DNA from: Hirudo medicinalis
Taxonomy: Eukaryota; Annelida; Clitellata; Hirudinida; Hirudinidae
Direction: 5' to 3'
DNA: 64,000 nt
Assembly (NCBI GenBank): GCA_011800805.1
Contig: MPNW01000434.1
Location: 230,581-294,580, forward strand
Part shown: positions 1-12,859 of the stretch, one piece after another
Numbering within the stretch: position 1 is the stretch's first letter
Layout: every line of letters begins with the position of its first letter
Translations under genes and position numbers: made by a program
The notes under the pieces: generated by a model
The model's input: only the letters and a program-made list of their open reading frames with translations
What the model was told of the DNA's origin: nothing
Databases searched by the model: none

Positions 1-3000
1 GGTGACTTTTAAACAAAGGTGAAGACGACGATGACGACGATGACAGAGGTGATGACCTAGAACTGATGTTGCCCATGAAAACTTTGGATTTGAAGTTGAT
101 TGCAGACTCTTGACCTGGGACAGATTCAGGGGACACATTGTCTTGATTATTGCCTTTAATTATATTGTTGTTAGTGTTGCAGTTATCAGCTTCAATTAAC
201 AAGGCAGAATGGTCTGTCTTCCTCAGTTTCAGCTTGTAGAAAGGCAACTCTTGAGAGTTTGAGTCTGTCTCATTTGAAGTGCTGGTTGTGTCAACATTCT
301 TGCTAGAACTATCTTTCCTGTGCTTTTTAAGAACAGATAGATAATCAACACATTCATTTTTAAAATCCGTTTTAGAAGATTTGTGGGATATTTGGTCTTG
401 TAACTCATACTTTGGCAATTCCGTTCCGTCGGCAATTGAATCGCTGTCGTGTCGTGAAAGCCGTCTTTGTACGGCACATTGAATTGCCGGCTCGTTGCCT
501 ACGCCTGCATATTCATGAGGATCTGCACTCATTGTTTTGGAATCCAACGTGGGTCGGCCTCCATAAAGAATGGAGTCCGAATGTTCGGAGCTTTTCAAAA
601 TCCGCCTGAAGAACGGAACTTCGTCGGAGGCTCATCGTTCCGACCGCTGAATATGATTTCTCTATTGCCGCCGACCTGTCCCACGAGTTGTTGTTGCTTA
701 CAGTTGCTCTTAAGAATGCTCTTCAGTCTTGGAAGATTACTTGCTTGGCCATGTAAACACTCTGCATCGAGTAAATCGTCGGCTAGTCTCTTGGATTGCG
801 GTGGTACAGGCGACGATCTCATAGACGAAGGCGACGACATTAGTCCCGACGCTCTAAAATCACTCTGTCTGGAATCTGCATCATCAGAGATGGTTTTGTA
901 AGATCCCTCGTCGTTTGCTCGACCTCGATCGTACAACGACGAGGGTCTAGTCCTACGAATTAGCGATCGGGTGTCGACGAGGTCGTCCGATCGGACGAGA
1001 CACGACACCGACATGGACGACGATTTGTCGGAGAGCAAACTTTTGTTCCACTCGGACGTCCCGCACGGCTTGAGAACGGACAAGTAATCGACGCAGCCAT
1101 TGTCTGTGTTGGCCTTGGCACCGACATGACCCAATTTTGCAAAAGGTTTTTTGGAGGAAGTGGATGTTTCGAAGATGGAACTTAACTTCGAGACCGAAAC
1201 TTCGGTCAATTCGGGCGACGGGCTTCCCGCCGATTTGGAACTTTCAATCTCGCGAGGTGAAGAACTCGCGACAGGTGCGACACGGCGTCCGTGCCCCGAT
1301 GAGCCATTGGCGTTTGACGTTTCGTACGTAGAAGATCCAACACTTCGTCTCTCGCAACGACTCGGTGTTTTAGGGATGAAGACATTTTACATGCACTTTC
1401 TGAATCAGCATGATTCTTGTCTGGGTGGGCATAATGGATGAGTTTTAAAAATTACGTGCCAATAAAAGCTAATCGATAAATGTGAAGGTCGATAAATCAA
1501 AATTCAATTTATTTGTAAGCTCGGATTTAGTGTTTATAACAATGCAAAGAAGCAAGGCAAAATGGTTTAAAAGCCACGGCAAGGAAATGGCGTAATGCCA
1601 CTAGGTAAGCACGAGATGAATCAAACATTCGTGCGACTAATTCGCTAACGGCTTCAAACGACATTCAGGGCATTGGATTGTCCGATTGCAAATTCAAGTC
1701 ATCACGTACCCAACACGTGATTTTAAACATTAAACACATGGAGGAAAGTTTGATGTTGGTAGTCTTTGACAAGTAACAAGTTTCAAGGATTTTACCAATT
1801 TCAAAGTATTTATTTATAGTTTAATGTTCAACAATCAGTCTGTTTTATCTAAATCTATCTCATTATATACCTGTATATTAATATAGATTCAATCAGTAGT
1901 AATAAGTTATCTTAATAAATCAGTAATAAGTAATAATCTGGTAATAAGTTAGCATCATCACTCGAGGGTAGACTTAAATCACCCAAATATAAGATGAAAG
2001 ATTATTAGAACATTAACTGAACATTAAAACGAAAGAATCACTTTGCAGGCTTCCGAAGTTTCTATCGCCAGGGGTTTTGTGATCGTGAGTCGGTGCTAGA
2101 AAAGCCGATTTTGGACGGATCTTCTGCATCGCCTTCCCCTGAGCTATTGATGACATGCAAATAATGTCAAGAACATCAGAATAACATAATTAATTAACTA
2201 ATATTAAGAATTATTGTGGCAGACATCTAGCGTCACACTTGATGGTCACCGAGGTCGTGCATCAAATGAACTGCAACGACCGATGAATTTCAGGGGTTTC
2301 AGCGCAACGGTCACCTGCCTTAATAAAACTAATTGCCTTGACATTTAATGCTTTATTTAAGGCTGGGTAACTCATGCTCAAGGATGCAATAGACCAAATT
2401 AAGTCAGTAATTATATACAATATGTAAATAAATAAACATAAATATACATTTATATATATATATATATATTATAATTTATAACATATTATATTTATTAGAC
2501 TAATGATAATGATGATGATGATAAAAATCAAAACAAATTATGAATAATAATAATAATAATGACAACAACAACAACAATACTACTACTACTAATAATAATA
2601 ATAAGTTGCAAACAATTCAAGGAACTTTGAAACTGACAGTTGTTGGGCTGAAACTTTTTCAAAAGCTCTCGAACGAAAGTAGAGGATCCTGAGTGCTTTT
2701 CGATCCACTCATCTCCATGACTGCAATCTCTGCCTCCTTGACCTTCGGAAGACAACTGCACAGCAGAACCGTCGACGCTGCCGTCCCGAGTTTTATGACA
2801 CTGCTCTCGGTTCTGCCAATCAATTACAAGATAAAAACGACAATATGCAAATACATAAGCAAAACGATGATATACAAATACATAAGCAAAACGACGATAT
2901 GCAAATGCATAAGCAAAGGATGACGAGGCCGCATTGTCGTGCAGCCTTCATTATACGAACGCAGGTGTGATGAGGCAGAGAAACAGATGATTAATAGAGA

Positions 3001-3819
3001 TCGCATTCGATGCAATAAAATTCATTAAATTAGCACTTTAGGTTACGTTTCGCGGGGAAAACTCTAAAAACTCGTTAATATCGTTTTATTCTTGGCCAAA
3101 ATTAAAACTACATTCCTCGAGACCAGCCAGATAGCATTGCAATTAGAAATATTTTTAGCTCAAAAATGTAAATCCTTAGAATTCACTAGAACTATTGAAG
3201 TCTGCAACTAAGATGGCCTAGCCATCTAGCTAACCAACTAGCTAAGCATTATTCTTAGAAGTGATGACATCACAGATCATGAGCAATGGTATTTAATTTG
3301 GCTCAAAAATGTAACTGCTTATCATCATTGCTATTATTATTATCATCGTCGTCATCGTCGTCGTCATCGTCATCGTCATCATCATCATCATTATCACTAT
3401 TATTATTATTAAAAATAAAAAGTAACAAAATCAGTAACAACAGTAACAATAATAATAACTTCTAAGTTATGGTAACATTCTCTAAAACTCAACTCGACAA
3501 CAACTGCACGACCAGAAATTTTAAAGTGATATCCTTGAACCTCGGTTAAGTGTCGATGAAAAGCAAAGGTGAAACTCTGCAATGCTTCACAAACCCACCA
3601 CAAACCAAATCAATTCAAAAGATTCTCTTCAAACAGACTGTTTTCTGTGGTTTGTTTGGATCAATTTTGCTCAATATTCTCAACAATTTAGAAACCTTTT
3701 TGAGAAACTCAACTACAATCACAAATCGAACAATCACTCGCAATCCTTCTAGAAATTCATTAATAAATGAGGTTTATAGAATAATAATAATGATGATGAT
3801 GATGATGACGATGATAATA

Positions 3820-3853
<34 letters not shown>

Positions 3854-5066
3854 GTAATAATAATAATAATAACAACAATAATAAATTGATAAATCCCTAG
3901 CACTGATTTTTAAATCATATTACATGTCAACAAACAGCGTATTTGCCTTGGACAATGCAAGAAAATTTATGGCATACAAATCACCATAAACCAATCTGAT
4001 TCATAACAGACATGTTGAGATCTAAAAATTCTATTTTAATTTTATTAAATGATTGGAAAGTACCACTTGAGGTTCACAGATATGGAATTTAATATTTTTG
4101 TGAAGGCTTATTTCTCAGATAGAGATGTACTTACATTAACAAATGGCATAAAAAATGTACCAGTTTAGATTTGAGTTCAATTATAAGCAGAACGCATTAA
4201 AAATGCATAATTTACTAATATTCATTAACACATGCCTCTAATTACCGATAGATTAGCAAAATCACTTATAAAAAATATTTTTCTCATCCTATAACAGCAA
4301 TTAATGCATAAACAAATTGATAGATGGAATCAAATTGATACCGAACATCAACGAATCAAAAGTGCTTCAAAATTTGTGGCACAGACTCCAGAGTTAATGA
4401 GGTATCAACAAATTTTCAATTCATTAACTTCATACAATATCTAGAAGCAACCCAAATGTACTCACAGATTGGTATCTCAGTTGAGCAGAGCAAAATGACC
4501 AAATAACTATTATGGTTTCAATAATAAATGACTCTTTGATCAACTTTATCAGGTCCACTAGATCTTGCAAACTCTCAGAGAAAAGTGGCGTGCGAACATT
4601 TGCCAAAATGTTTAATAGAACCTTTCTCATCGACAAGGATGTCAGAGAGAGAAATTTACAAGAAAATTACGTTATCATTACAGCAAACATTAATGGTGCC
4701 AGTGGCTCCTGCCAAACAGTTGTAACAGAATAAATTCATAAACAAAATAGTATGTAATGACTTGATCAAATAAATAGAATCCTTATGCAGTAGAGCATTT
4801 AATTTTGCATGAAGGTCATGTCATAATTTCGTCAACATTATTGTTAAATCTGATCTTATTTACATCCGTACAATCGCTTTCCAAATTGGTGCTTAAAGCA
4901 GGAAGATAGTCATTATGCATGCTTAGATAATTGGCCATTGTTTTGAAGACTTCACTGATAGTGGCCAACTGAAAATTGCCACAATCTTCTGCGCTGTCAC
5001 CAAATTCCTCGAGTAACGCTCGCGAGAAAACGTTATCTTGAAAAATCCTTAGAATATATTTCACGT
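1..5066 (-). CDS. Serine-rich protein of unknown family (partial, three candidate exons, continues past left edge)
   Basis: I do not recognise the family. Three minus-strand exons join in phase: 5066-4864 (acceptor ending ATCTTTAG, donor GTAAAT), 2812-2655 (acceptor TTGGCAG, donor GTTTCA) and about 1360 down to the window edge. The first encodes a mixed alpha-helical-looking segment (VKYILRIFQDNVFSRALLEEF); the others are rich in Ser, basic residues and possible kinase sites (RRSVGSS, RRLSRHDS). The large exon holds the peptide CVDYLSVLK twice, near 1095-1069 and 346-320. Its reading frame breaks near 597-600: the first frame ends at TGA (595-597), while the other frame is open from there to base 1. 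One extra T in the minus-strand TTTT run would join them. The last exon start is weak because a stop lies just upstream. If the donor at 4863 is not used, the first exon ends at a TGA near 4816 and would be the 3' end of a separate gene. Confidence 0.45.
1441..2520. other. AT-rich intron or intergenic stretch
   Basis: No coding signal. AT-rich sequence with a (TA)n tract near 2451-2470. It would be intron between two exons of the left-edge minus-strand gene if that model is right. Confidence 0.5.
2505..2605. repeat. GAT/AAT/CAA/ACT compound microsatellite
   Basis: Short runs of GAT, AAT, ACA and ACT triplets follow each other without a gene, directly downstream of the candidate exon ending at 2655 on the minus strand. 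Confidence 0.8.
3315..3415. repeat. CAT/CGT microsatellite
   Basis: ATC, GTC and ATT triplets in tandem, with C/T variants. Non-coding by context (intron of the left-edge gene). Confidence 0.8.
3781..3893. repeat. (AAT)n microsatellite with ATG block
   Basis: Tandem AAT with an ATG block at 3791-3811. The surrounding 2.9-4.4 kb is AT-rich with no supported exon. Confidence 0.85.
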
Positions 5067-5119
5067 CTAAAGATACGAAGTGTGTGACTGTTTTTTTAAT
5101 TCTTGCATATGCTATCAAT

Positions 5120-7400
5120 TTGACATGATAATAATAATAATAAGTTAATTTGAGTAGCGTCAGAGATTAAGTACATTAATCAACGTCGTAAACATCAGTC
5201 ATTTCAATTCACACAAGTAGACAAATGATACACTTAATCCACTATCGAACGATTAGAATCATGCGCCTTAACTCGATCACCACATAAATGTAATTCATGC
5301 AGCACTTTATTCTTTTCTCATAAAATTGCTTCACAAAACAACGTGTCGTATTTTATCTTACTTGAGAAATGGAAGGCATCGCGACAGCTCTATTTATTAT
5401 TTCGTGGAATCAAGCAAATGAAGCAGACCCATGTTAAAAAAATCCTCCAACTCGGTAGCACAAAAAAAGCTGACGACTGAACGCCGGAAGTTATTTGCTA
5501 AAGTTGTTAAAAGAGAATAACGCTGGAAAATTTTAGCAATTAAATGCAACTTGAACTTTTTCACAAAATTTTCACGCCAAATAAAAAAGCGTAGTTTTGA
5601 AATGAATTTAGCGTCTCACTGACGTTGCCTCCGAGACAATTGGCTGTTTGAAACGAAGCTCTATTTGAAGAGTCATTCGGCTGTGAATAGCAAGACATTG
5701 TGTTGCTTAAGCATTCGTATGACCAATTACTGAACGTTCAAATTATTCACAAAGTCACTCTTAGGGTCCCATCAACTTTTAATAAGGGCCTAGCAACTAC
5801 TATTTTGTATATTTTTTATAGATAATTTATGAGGAAGATATAGTCGAAAGTTAATATATATATATATATATGCCTTGAAAATTCACGGATCTAAGACTTT
5901 ATTTTTATTAACACTTTCAATAATACGATTTAATGCTAAACAATATTTGCAGTACTTATATCTTTTCAATGCTTGAATTTTCACGGAAGATAACATCAAG
6001 CAGATTTAGTGATCTGCTGAAGTGCAATATTTATATAATTGCTAGAACAAAAAAGTTAATTATAAAATAGTCTAAAATAAGATTTTAGAAAAATATTTGT
6101 GTTGACTATTCCATCTTCAGTCCTTTGTCGTTACTTAATTCGTTCCGGCCAAAGATTACATTTCTGTAAAAACATCATCGATGAATGTTGTAAAATTAAA
6201 TGCTTTACATAATTAAATCGATGTTGTCAAATCCTTAATAGTTTGTATTCACTTCATACATGCTTCGACATCAAAGCTCTCATGAATGGCTTGCAGTCAA
6301 TATCGCTACAAATGATTACGACTTACAAACCGAATGGAACTAGAATATATTCCAATAGAACTAGATAAACACATCATTAATGACCGACTTTGCTGCAATC
6401 ACATCCCCGACACGGGATCCCGCTAGATTGGTCCAAGAATCTGGCCAGATCTGGTTAGCGGTTCACTTTCCTGGGGTTATAGGGGTAGATTAAAAATGAT
6501 TAGAGCCTTCATGCTCTTTGGATAATATTTTCACGACTTTATCCCCTCGTCTAGGTGTTGGGACTGCAAGATTTGTAAGTTGTGTTAACATAACCAACAT
6601 TATTGCTATAGATAAATAAAGAATTGATTAATCAATTTTATTAGGAGTTGTTCAAAAGACAACTCCGATGTATTTTCTAAGATTTCATTAAGTTAAATCT
6701 AGAATTAATTCATGTTTGGAAATCTAATGAAATGAGTTAAATTGTACACAATAAGTTACGATGCAATGTTTTGATATGGAAAATTTGAACTGGTTTATAA
6801 TTTAGCATCTTATGTAATCATATAATATTACCATTGCTTATTTTTATTAATATTATTTTAAAAATATTATTTGTCATTACGAACAAATCCTATCGTTTGA
6901 TCATCTTGCTCCGTTTATATTTAGTTCGATAGATTTTTTTTAAACGTTCTTACGCAGGGATATGGCTCCAGTTAAATGTCCGATTTAAAACTAATTTAAC
7001 TTACTGGTCAAAGAATATCAACTCTTTCATTTGGCTAATGACAGCATTTGGAAGTCAGTGAAAATCACAAATCTTGCGCCATTAGGAGTATTTGGGTCTA
7101 CATTATTTGGGTCAAAAGATTTTGCTAATGCTTAATTACAGACCACCCACTATTACTTTATCACCTTTTTTTTAGCATCAACTACCTTTTGTTTGAGATG
7201 TCCGCTAGCAATATTTTATCAACAACTCAATGTTGTTAATGACAATTGCATATTGTATATCATTTGTTGTTATTATTATTATGATTTTTTTAATTAATGA
7301 ATTATTTATTTAATTTTATTTTAAAGTGAACAAAATATAGTGGGAAGCTACACATGAAATAAATTTTATTTTAGACAACTAGCACAAATAAATCTAAAAA
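5120..7400. other. AT-rich non-coding stretch
   Basis: No open frame of convincing composition and no paired splice sites. Contains a (TA)n run near 5853-5870 and many short AT tracts. It separates the minus-strand gene on the left from the plus-strand membrane protein, so promoters for both may lie here, but I see no TATA element I would defend. Confidence 0.5.
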
Positions 7401-7438
7401 AAAATTGAAACATCCAATGCAAATTTTACCTCAAAACA

Positions 7439-9665
7439 GGATTGCAGCAATGGTCTGTCCAAAAGAGTGCACAGAAACCTTTCTCGATGGACACCTTTCG
7501 TGTATTTGTCCAAATGCTTACCTGTCCTCCATCTTTTTGACCACAGCCAGACCGTGTCCAAAAGGATGCAACCGGAAATTCAACAACACCTGTGATTGCT
7601 TGAGTAGACAAGGTTAGCCATGCTTTTGACTGATTGGCCGGCCGCTTTTATTGAATAATTAATTTATGCTAATGAGACTGATTTCTATAACATTAGCAAT
7701 TAGCAATCGCCTTAAGTATTTTGTCGTCAAGCTGAACAGAAAAGAAACCTAGACAAACTAAGAAACCAATGAGAGATACAAAAAGTTGTCCAACAAGTAC
7801 GAACAGTAGACAAACAACAAGGATGAGCATGAGCCAGTTGAAAGTCTAAATACATTTTTCACGGTCCCTGAAGAACGCAGAAGCTAAATAAAAATGAGAA
7901 TTAGACAATTAAACTTGTCGTCCAAAGTTGAATTAGATTTTAGAGTTTAATTTCATGTCGTTGTTGTTATTATTGTTGTCGTCGTTGTTGTTGATGTTTT
8001 GTTGTTATTGGTGTAAACATTACTATTAGTAGAGATGTTAATTAACCAAACAATTTATTTATTTACTGTAACAAGACTTTATTCATTCACAACCATTCAT
8101 CCGAGATGATTGACAGATGGATGACATCAATCAGTTCTGTTTTGTTTCTAAATACGAATTATATTCTTGGTTATAGTTATTGATTTTTTTAGTAATAGAT
8201 AATATTTCATGTCACATTCTCGTTTCTCTCTTGTCACGCCTCCATCAATTGGCCACAAATCACAATCACAGATGCAGCTGATGTGATACCAGGTTGTTAC
8301 AAATTTAACACAAATGCTGGTCCAGATATTCTAGACATTAAAGTTCATTTGTGGACATTTGTTAATAATAATTATTGTAATTTATAATAAAACATTAATA
8401 ATCGATACATACATAAGTAATATATTATTTATTTATTATTATTAATACGTGAAGGTTAAAAAGTTTTAAATAAACAATAAATAATATTTTATTTTTTTTA
8501 CAAGCATTAAATTATTATCGTTTAAAAATATAATTGTTATTACTTATTATTATAATTATTAATAATTTTGATTCTAAATATTTATTATTGTTACTAATAT
8601 AAGCAAGTTCAATACTGATAGTAATGAATTCATTGAAACTGCTGTTATTAATCTTAAGCACATTTAAAAATGAATAATTATTAAAATAAGTCTTTAATGA
8701 TAATGTTATACATTGAATCCACTACAAACTACAACCACATGCCGACTCTGACGATGATAATAACAATTACTATTATTACTATTAACTATGTATTATTATT
8801 ATTATTATTATTATTATTACTAATATTATTATTAATTTATATGGCGCCCTGTTTATAACGTCAGACGATAGAATTAAATTCTTAAACATTTCCAGAAGCT
8901 GAAGCCAACGCCACTCGTAATCTCGGCCTCATCATCCTCGGTGCTTTCCTGGTCGCCCTTCTTCTCTATACGTCCTTGAACGTCATCGCCAGACTGCGCA
9001 GGTGTAAGCGCATGCGCAGTGACCTAGATGACGACGACGACTACGATGATGGACATGGAGCAGAGCACAGCAGACATCCGGGTTAATTGATTTCCATTTC
9101 GTTCGTCTGATTGTCATCGATTCATCAGCTTTATTAAAGCGTTTAATCGATGCTGGCCTAATTATTCTGAAAGCTAACCTCACGCCTTGATTGGCCGGTT
9201 CCATGACGGTTGACCTAGTTAATCGTCCAATAGATGGATTAGTTTCGAGCTTTGGTTCTAACTATGCTCACATTCCCAGGGAGGAATGCCATTCGCCAGA
9301 CCTACCTGACGACGTCCAGACCTGACCAATCAGAGGAGAGGTCCGAAGTGGTGCACTATACGCGCGTGGGTAGCCAGACAGAACACCCAATCATCTTGGA
9401 AGGAAATTGTATACCTCCGCCCTACTGCGAAGTAGAACCGAAAGATATGCCTCCGCCCTATGATTCGCTCTACCTCGATTCGACAACAGACAACGACACG
9501 CTCTCTCCCGATGACGTCACAAGCACCAACAACAACATCGATGTGGTTGTTTATATCGACGAAACACAAGCTATTACGTTGCAAACTAGCACCTGCAACA
9601 ACAACAACAACAACAACAACAACCATAACAATAGATACAATTGCAGCAACACTGACAGTAATTGA
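7439..9665 (+). CDS. Single-pass membrane protein with Cys-rich ectodomain and two PPPY motifs (5' incomplete)
   Basis: Three exons join in phase: about 7439-7612 (acceptor CTCAAAACAG or 10 bases later; donor GTTAGC), 8896-9081 (acceptor TTTCCAG, donor GTTAAT) and 9280-9665 (acceptor TTCCCAG, stop TGA). The first encodes a Cys-rich segment with two CPKxC starts and a CxC ending each half. The second starts with a possible N-glycosylation site (ANAT), then a transmembrane helix (LGLIILGAFLVALLLY), then a basic stop-transfer (RLRRCKRMR) and an acidic DDDDDYDD patch. The third is the cytoplasmic tail with PPPY at two places 12 residues apart, the second continuing DSLYL, and an Asn-rich end encoded by AAC repeats. 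This predicts a type I protein whose tail binds WW domains of NEDD4-type ligases (inference from PPxY). The signal-peptide exon was not found. Family not recognised. Confidence 0.65.
7613..8895 (+). other. Intron of the PPPY membrane protein gene
   Basis: Runs from GTTAGC to TTTCCAG. AT-rich with an ATT microsatellite near 8790-8825. No other gene seen. Confidence 0.6.
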
Positions 9666-10260
9666 TCATCAACATAATTTATTAACGTTAGTCGTAGATC
9701 AATCATTTCATCAAAAAATTGTGGTAATTTTTGTTTTGCTCCACAATCATTCTTCGTTATTAAAAATTCAGACAATTTTACGAGCTTTCGTCTACGAAAG
9801 GTGAACCATTCGTTACGTCATGCACAGGTGACTCCAAGGTAACTCAAGTATTTCGAACTCATATTTCGATCTTTGATCGTCTGGTGACGTCAGAGGCTAC
9901 TTATAGAACATCGTTTCACTCGAGCACATCCTCATGACGTCATGACGGTGCTACTTCTGGAAAAAACATTTTCCACCAACCACGTCAAAGCTGTTTTTGT
10001 GGAGTTGCAATTTATTTATTTACTGCAGTTTTGGCGATGATTGTCAGCTTCTTGTTGTCGTTTCATGACGATGGTTGTTGGTGAATGATTATTATTATTA
10101 TTATTACTATTATTACACATAATTCATTAATAATAATTAATCTCGAGCCTTGCTGGGAGATTTTTTTGTTTGTTTTTGTTTACTGACGGCTTTATGAATA
10201 ATTTGGTCGGGGAAAAAATAATAATGAATAATATTAAACACAACATATTACAAATAATAA
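9666..10260. other. 3' flank of the membrane protein gene
   Basis: Probable 3' untranslated sequence followed by AT-rich DNA with a short ATT tract near 10091-10115. Several CGTCA/TGACG motifs occur between 9815 and 9960, but nothing shows they are functional. Confidence 0.4.
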
Positions 10261-10272
10261 TAATTACAAATT

Positions 10273-11089
10273 GCGGCCGAACTTCTCGGTTTTCATTTGT
10301 GTGAGGAAAATGAGGTTTGCCTGAAGAAAATGCAAATGTTTAAAAAGAAGAATTCAAAACTTGACCGAGGATGCCAAAGAACTGAAAATGATTATCAGAC
10401 ATTTGATAAATTGGTCGAAGCAATCAAGGAACAGGGGAGGCAAATAGAGGAACTTCAGGAAAAGCTGAAGGAAGTAAACAAAGTATCAATCCAAAAGCTG
10501 GACGAAAACTAATTGGAAACTAAACAGTGGTCTGCTTGTTTAAAAATAAAGTAGACACCCTTATGACAGATGTTGGAAAGGTTCAGGACTCAGCGACAGA
10601 AACGAGAAGAAAGATGGAAATAAACAATGAAAGGCAGAGGAGGCAGAATAACATCGTAATCGTAATTTACAATTTTAAAGAAGATGTTACCAACTCCAAG
10701 TCTAAAGACAAAGAACTTGTGTCAAAGCACCTGAAAGAATTGACGAATATAAAAACGGATAAAGAGATCATTGAAATATTCAGAATTGGTAAAAAGATGA
10801 AAATGCTTCAAACCCAAGACCTGTTCTGGTGAAGTTTGACAATAAAAGCGCCAAGAACTTGGTTCTGGACAACAGCAGCAGGTTGAAAGTTAGTGAAATC
10901 TTCAGTAAAGTTATCCTAAGCCTTGATTTGTCCAAGGAAGTCAGAGAGGTTTGCAAGAAATTGCTTGCAGACAAATTAAAAGAAGTCAGTGAGAAGGGAA
11001 CCACAGGGAGGAAACCACAAGTGGGTCATGCGGATCAGGAGGCAACCTTGGGACTTCCAAGCCATTACTTACAGAAGAAGAGTAATTGA
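10273..11089 (+). mobile_element. Degenerate non-LTR (LINE) retrotransposon ORF1, isolated
   Basis: Translated pieces in shifting frames give a long coiled coil (KLVEAIKEQGRQIEELQEKL), then a basic RRQNNIVI segment, then a conserved-looking block with IFRIGKK, RPVLVKFDN, SAKNLVL and EVREVCKKLLADKLKEV. That order is the usual layout of LINE ORF1 nucleic-acid chaperones: coiled coil, RRM-like, C-terminal domain. The frame is broken at a TAA near 10510, near 10540 and at an A-run near 10795-10800, and a six-base duplication (ATCGTA twice) sits at about 10653-10664. No endonuclease or reverse transcriptase follows, only non-coding sequence after 11089. I read it as a dead fragment; which LINE clade it belongs to I cannot say. 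Confidence 0.7.
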
Positions 11090-11099
11090 TTGAAAATAA

Positions 11100-12820
11100 C
11101 AGAACTAGTTTTTTTTTGTTCTTGGAGCGATTATCGATTTTGATTTATGATGAATTGTGCATGTACAGTATCAGTTATTTAGTTAAATTAATTTAATTTT
11201 CATGGTTCCGCGGAGATCCTGAAGCCGTTTTGGGGGTCTTTAAATATTTTAGGATGTGGTTCTTTTATCAGACTGATTGCATTATTTCAGACTGTTTTGG
11301 TCGGAATAAAAGAAGAATAACACTATACACATTATATATTATAGCGAAAGATTAAACACATTAAACAGATTAAATAAAGATATTGTTGTGACTTACTGGC
11401 CTAACGTTTTTATTTACTCTCTAAGCAAACAGGAAGCAATCAAGTCGATAGAATCCCATCACTAGCGATGAAACTTTCTTTGGAAAAGTCTACAGCTTCT
11501 CCATGCAAATGTACCGATGTGGACAGACATGGCTGGGAAGCTATGGGCTCCATTATAACCTGAAAAAGAATGTTCTTACAAAATTCAAAATGACCGGTCT
11601 TACTTACTAATTCTACTTAGCCTCATCCGGCCCACGACTGTCTGGCCCGGATTGACTAATAAGCGGGCCAGAAGAAAAATCAATATGGAGGCTTTCGGTC
11701 GATAGGAGAGAAAAACGGTTTTTTCTCTCAGTTAATTGCAGAGAATTTTTCTTTTGTCCCGATGGCTTTTAGCACGAAAGGCTGGCATTATTCGGTCGAA
11801 AATCTATACAAGGCCCGGAGCTGTTGCACGTCTCGGCCGTGCAAATCCTACACAAGGACGACCGTGCACTGCCGAGAGATCGTGAAGACCGAGAAGCGCC
11901 ATTTCCATCATGACTTGGCGTTTTCCCCCCAACTTTTCTGGTCATTTTTTTAACCTTGTCAACGTGTTAACAGGCTTTTAATTTAGTTTCGTTCTGAAAA
12001 TACTTACCGTGGGAAAGTTGACATTCTAATTTTGCTTTTTATTTGGAATTTTTTTTTTTATAGTTTGTATTTCGTTTGTTTTCTTTTGTTTTGTTTTTTT
12101 TGACTGGCATAAACCTTTGAAACCTGAGGCGAAGGTTACCTGATATTTAAGGTTCACTTTTAAACAGAAGTCCATTAAACTTTTAAAAGCACACGCGACG
12201 AACACAGCGTGGACATAAATCCTTCTAACTTGCAATTATCTCATCTTTTGGCATAATGTTCTAAAATAACGGCTGTTTTGAAAAAATTGTGATTGAGATC
12301 TTCAGAATTGATTCTATTTTAATGGAAAAAAGGAAATCTTTACGTTGTAAGCAGAGCGCACAGCCTTACAGCCGTGTTAATTAAACACGGACCTATCCAT
12401 GCCAGTCCGTATAGTCCCCCCATACCTATTCATAATTACACGAGCATATTTATACATGTTTATACATTGTGCGTATAATAGTCTGCAGCAAAGACTCTGC
12501 TTAAACGGTGTAAGAAAACCATCCGCGAATTTCAGGATTTCAGAGAAGTGTTTTTCGAAAGAGCAAAACCGGGAAAACCATATTCGGAATGATAATTTGT
12601 CGACTTAAAGCCATTACAGAGTTTATAGAGTGACTTTACGAAGCCACAATTCCTCCCATAACCCCCAACGAACGACCAATGAAATCGCCAAGCGGTCCTT
12701 ACGGGTCGTACACACCCCTAAATTTTATGCACTTTGCCTTTTATTCGCTCGAAACGAATGAGTTTGACCGAATTTCGGGTCTCCAAGACAAACACTTGGC
12801 GAGATACCTTGAGCATTGGT
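11100..12820. other. Non-coding stretch, locally GC-richer
   Basis: No supported exon. A stretch near 11740-11900 has higher GC and an open frame of about 60 codons, but without flanking splice sites or recognisable protein. Contains T-rich tracts near 12045-12105. Confidence 0.4.
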
Positions 12821-12829
12821 CTGTGCGTC

Positions 12830-12836
12830 TATATAA
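12830..12836 (+). promoter_or_regulatory. TATA box (TATATAA)
   Basis: TATATAA precedes a GC-richer block that ends at a strong splice donor 310 bases downstream, the layout expected of a TATA promoter with a leader exon. The start site would be near 12860. No experimental support is possible here. Confidence 0.4.
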
Positions 12837-12859
12837 CAGGAGCGCTGTGTCAAATTCTG

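Noticed and set aside
4512..4733. 73-codon plus-strand open frame
   Set aside because: No similarity recognised and no splice context; lies in a probable intron of the minus-strand gene.
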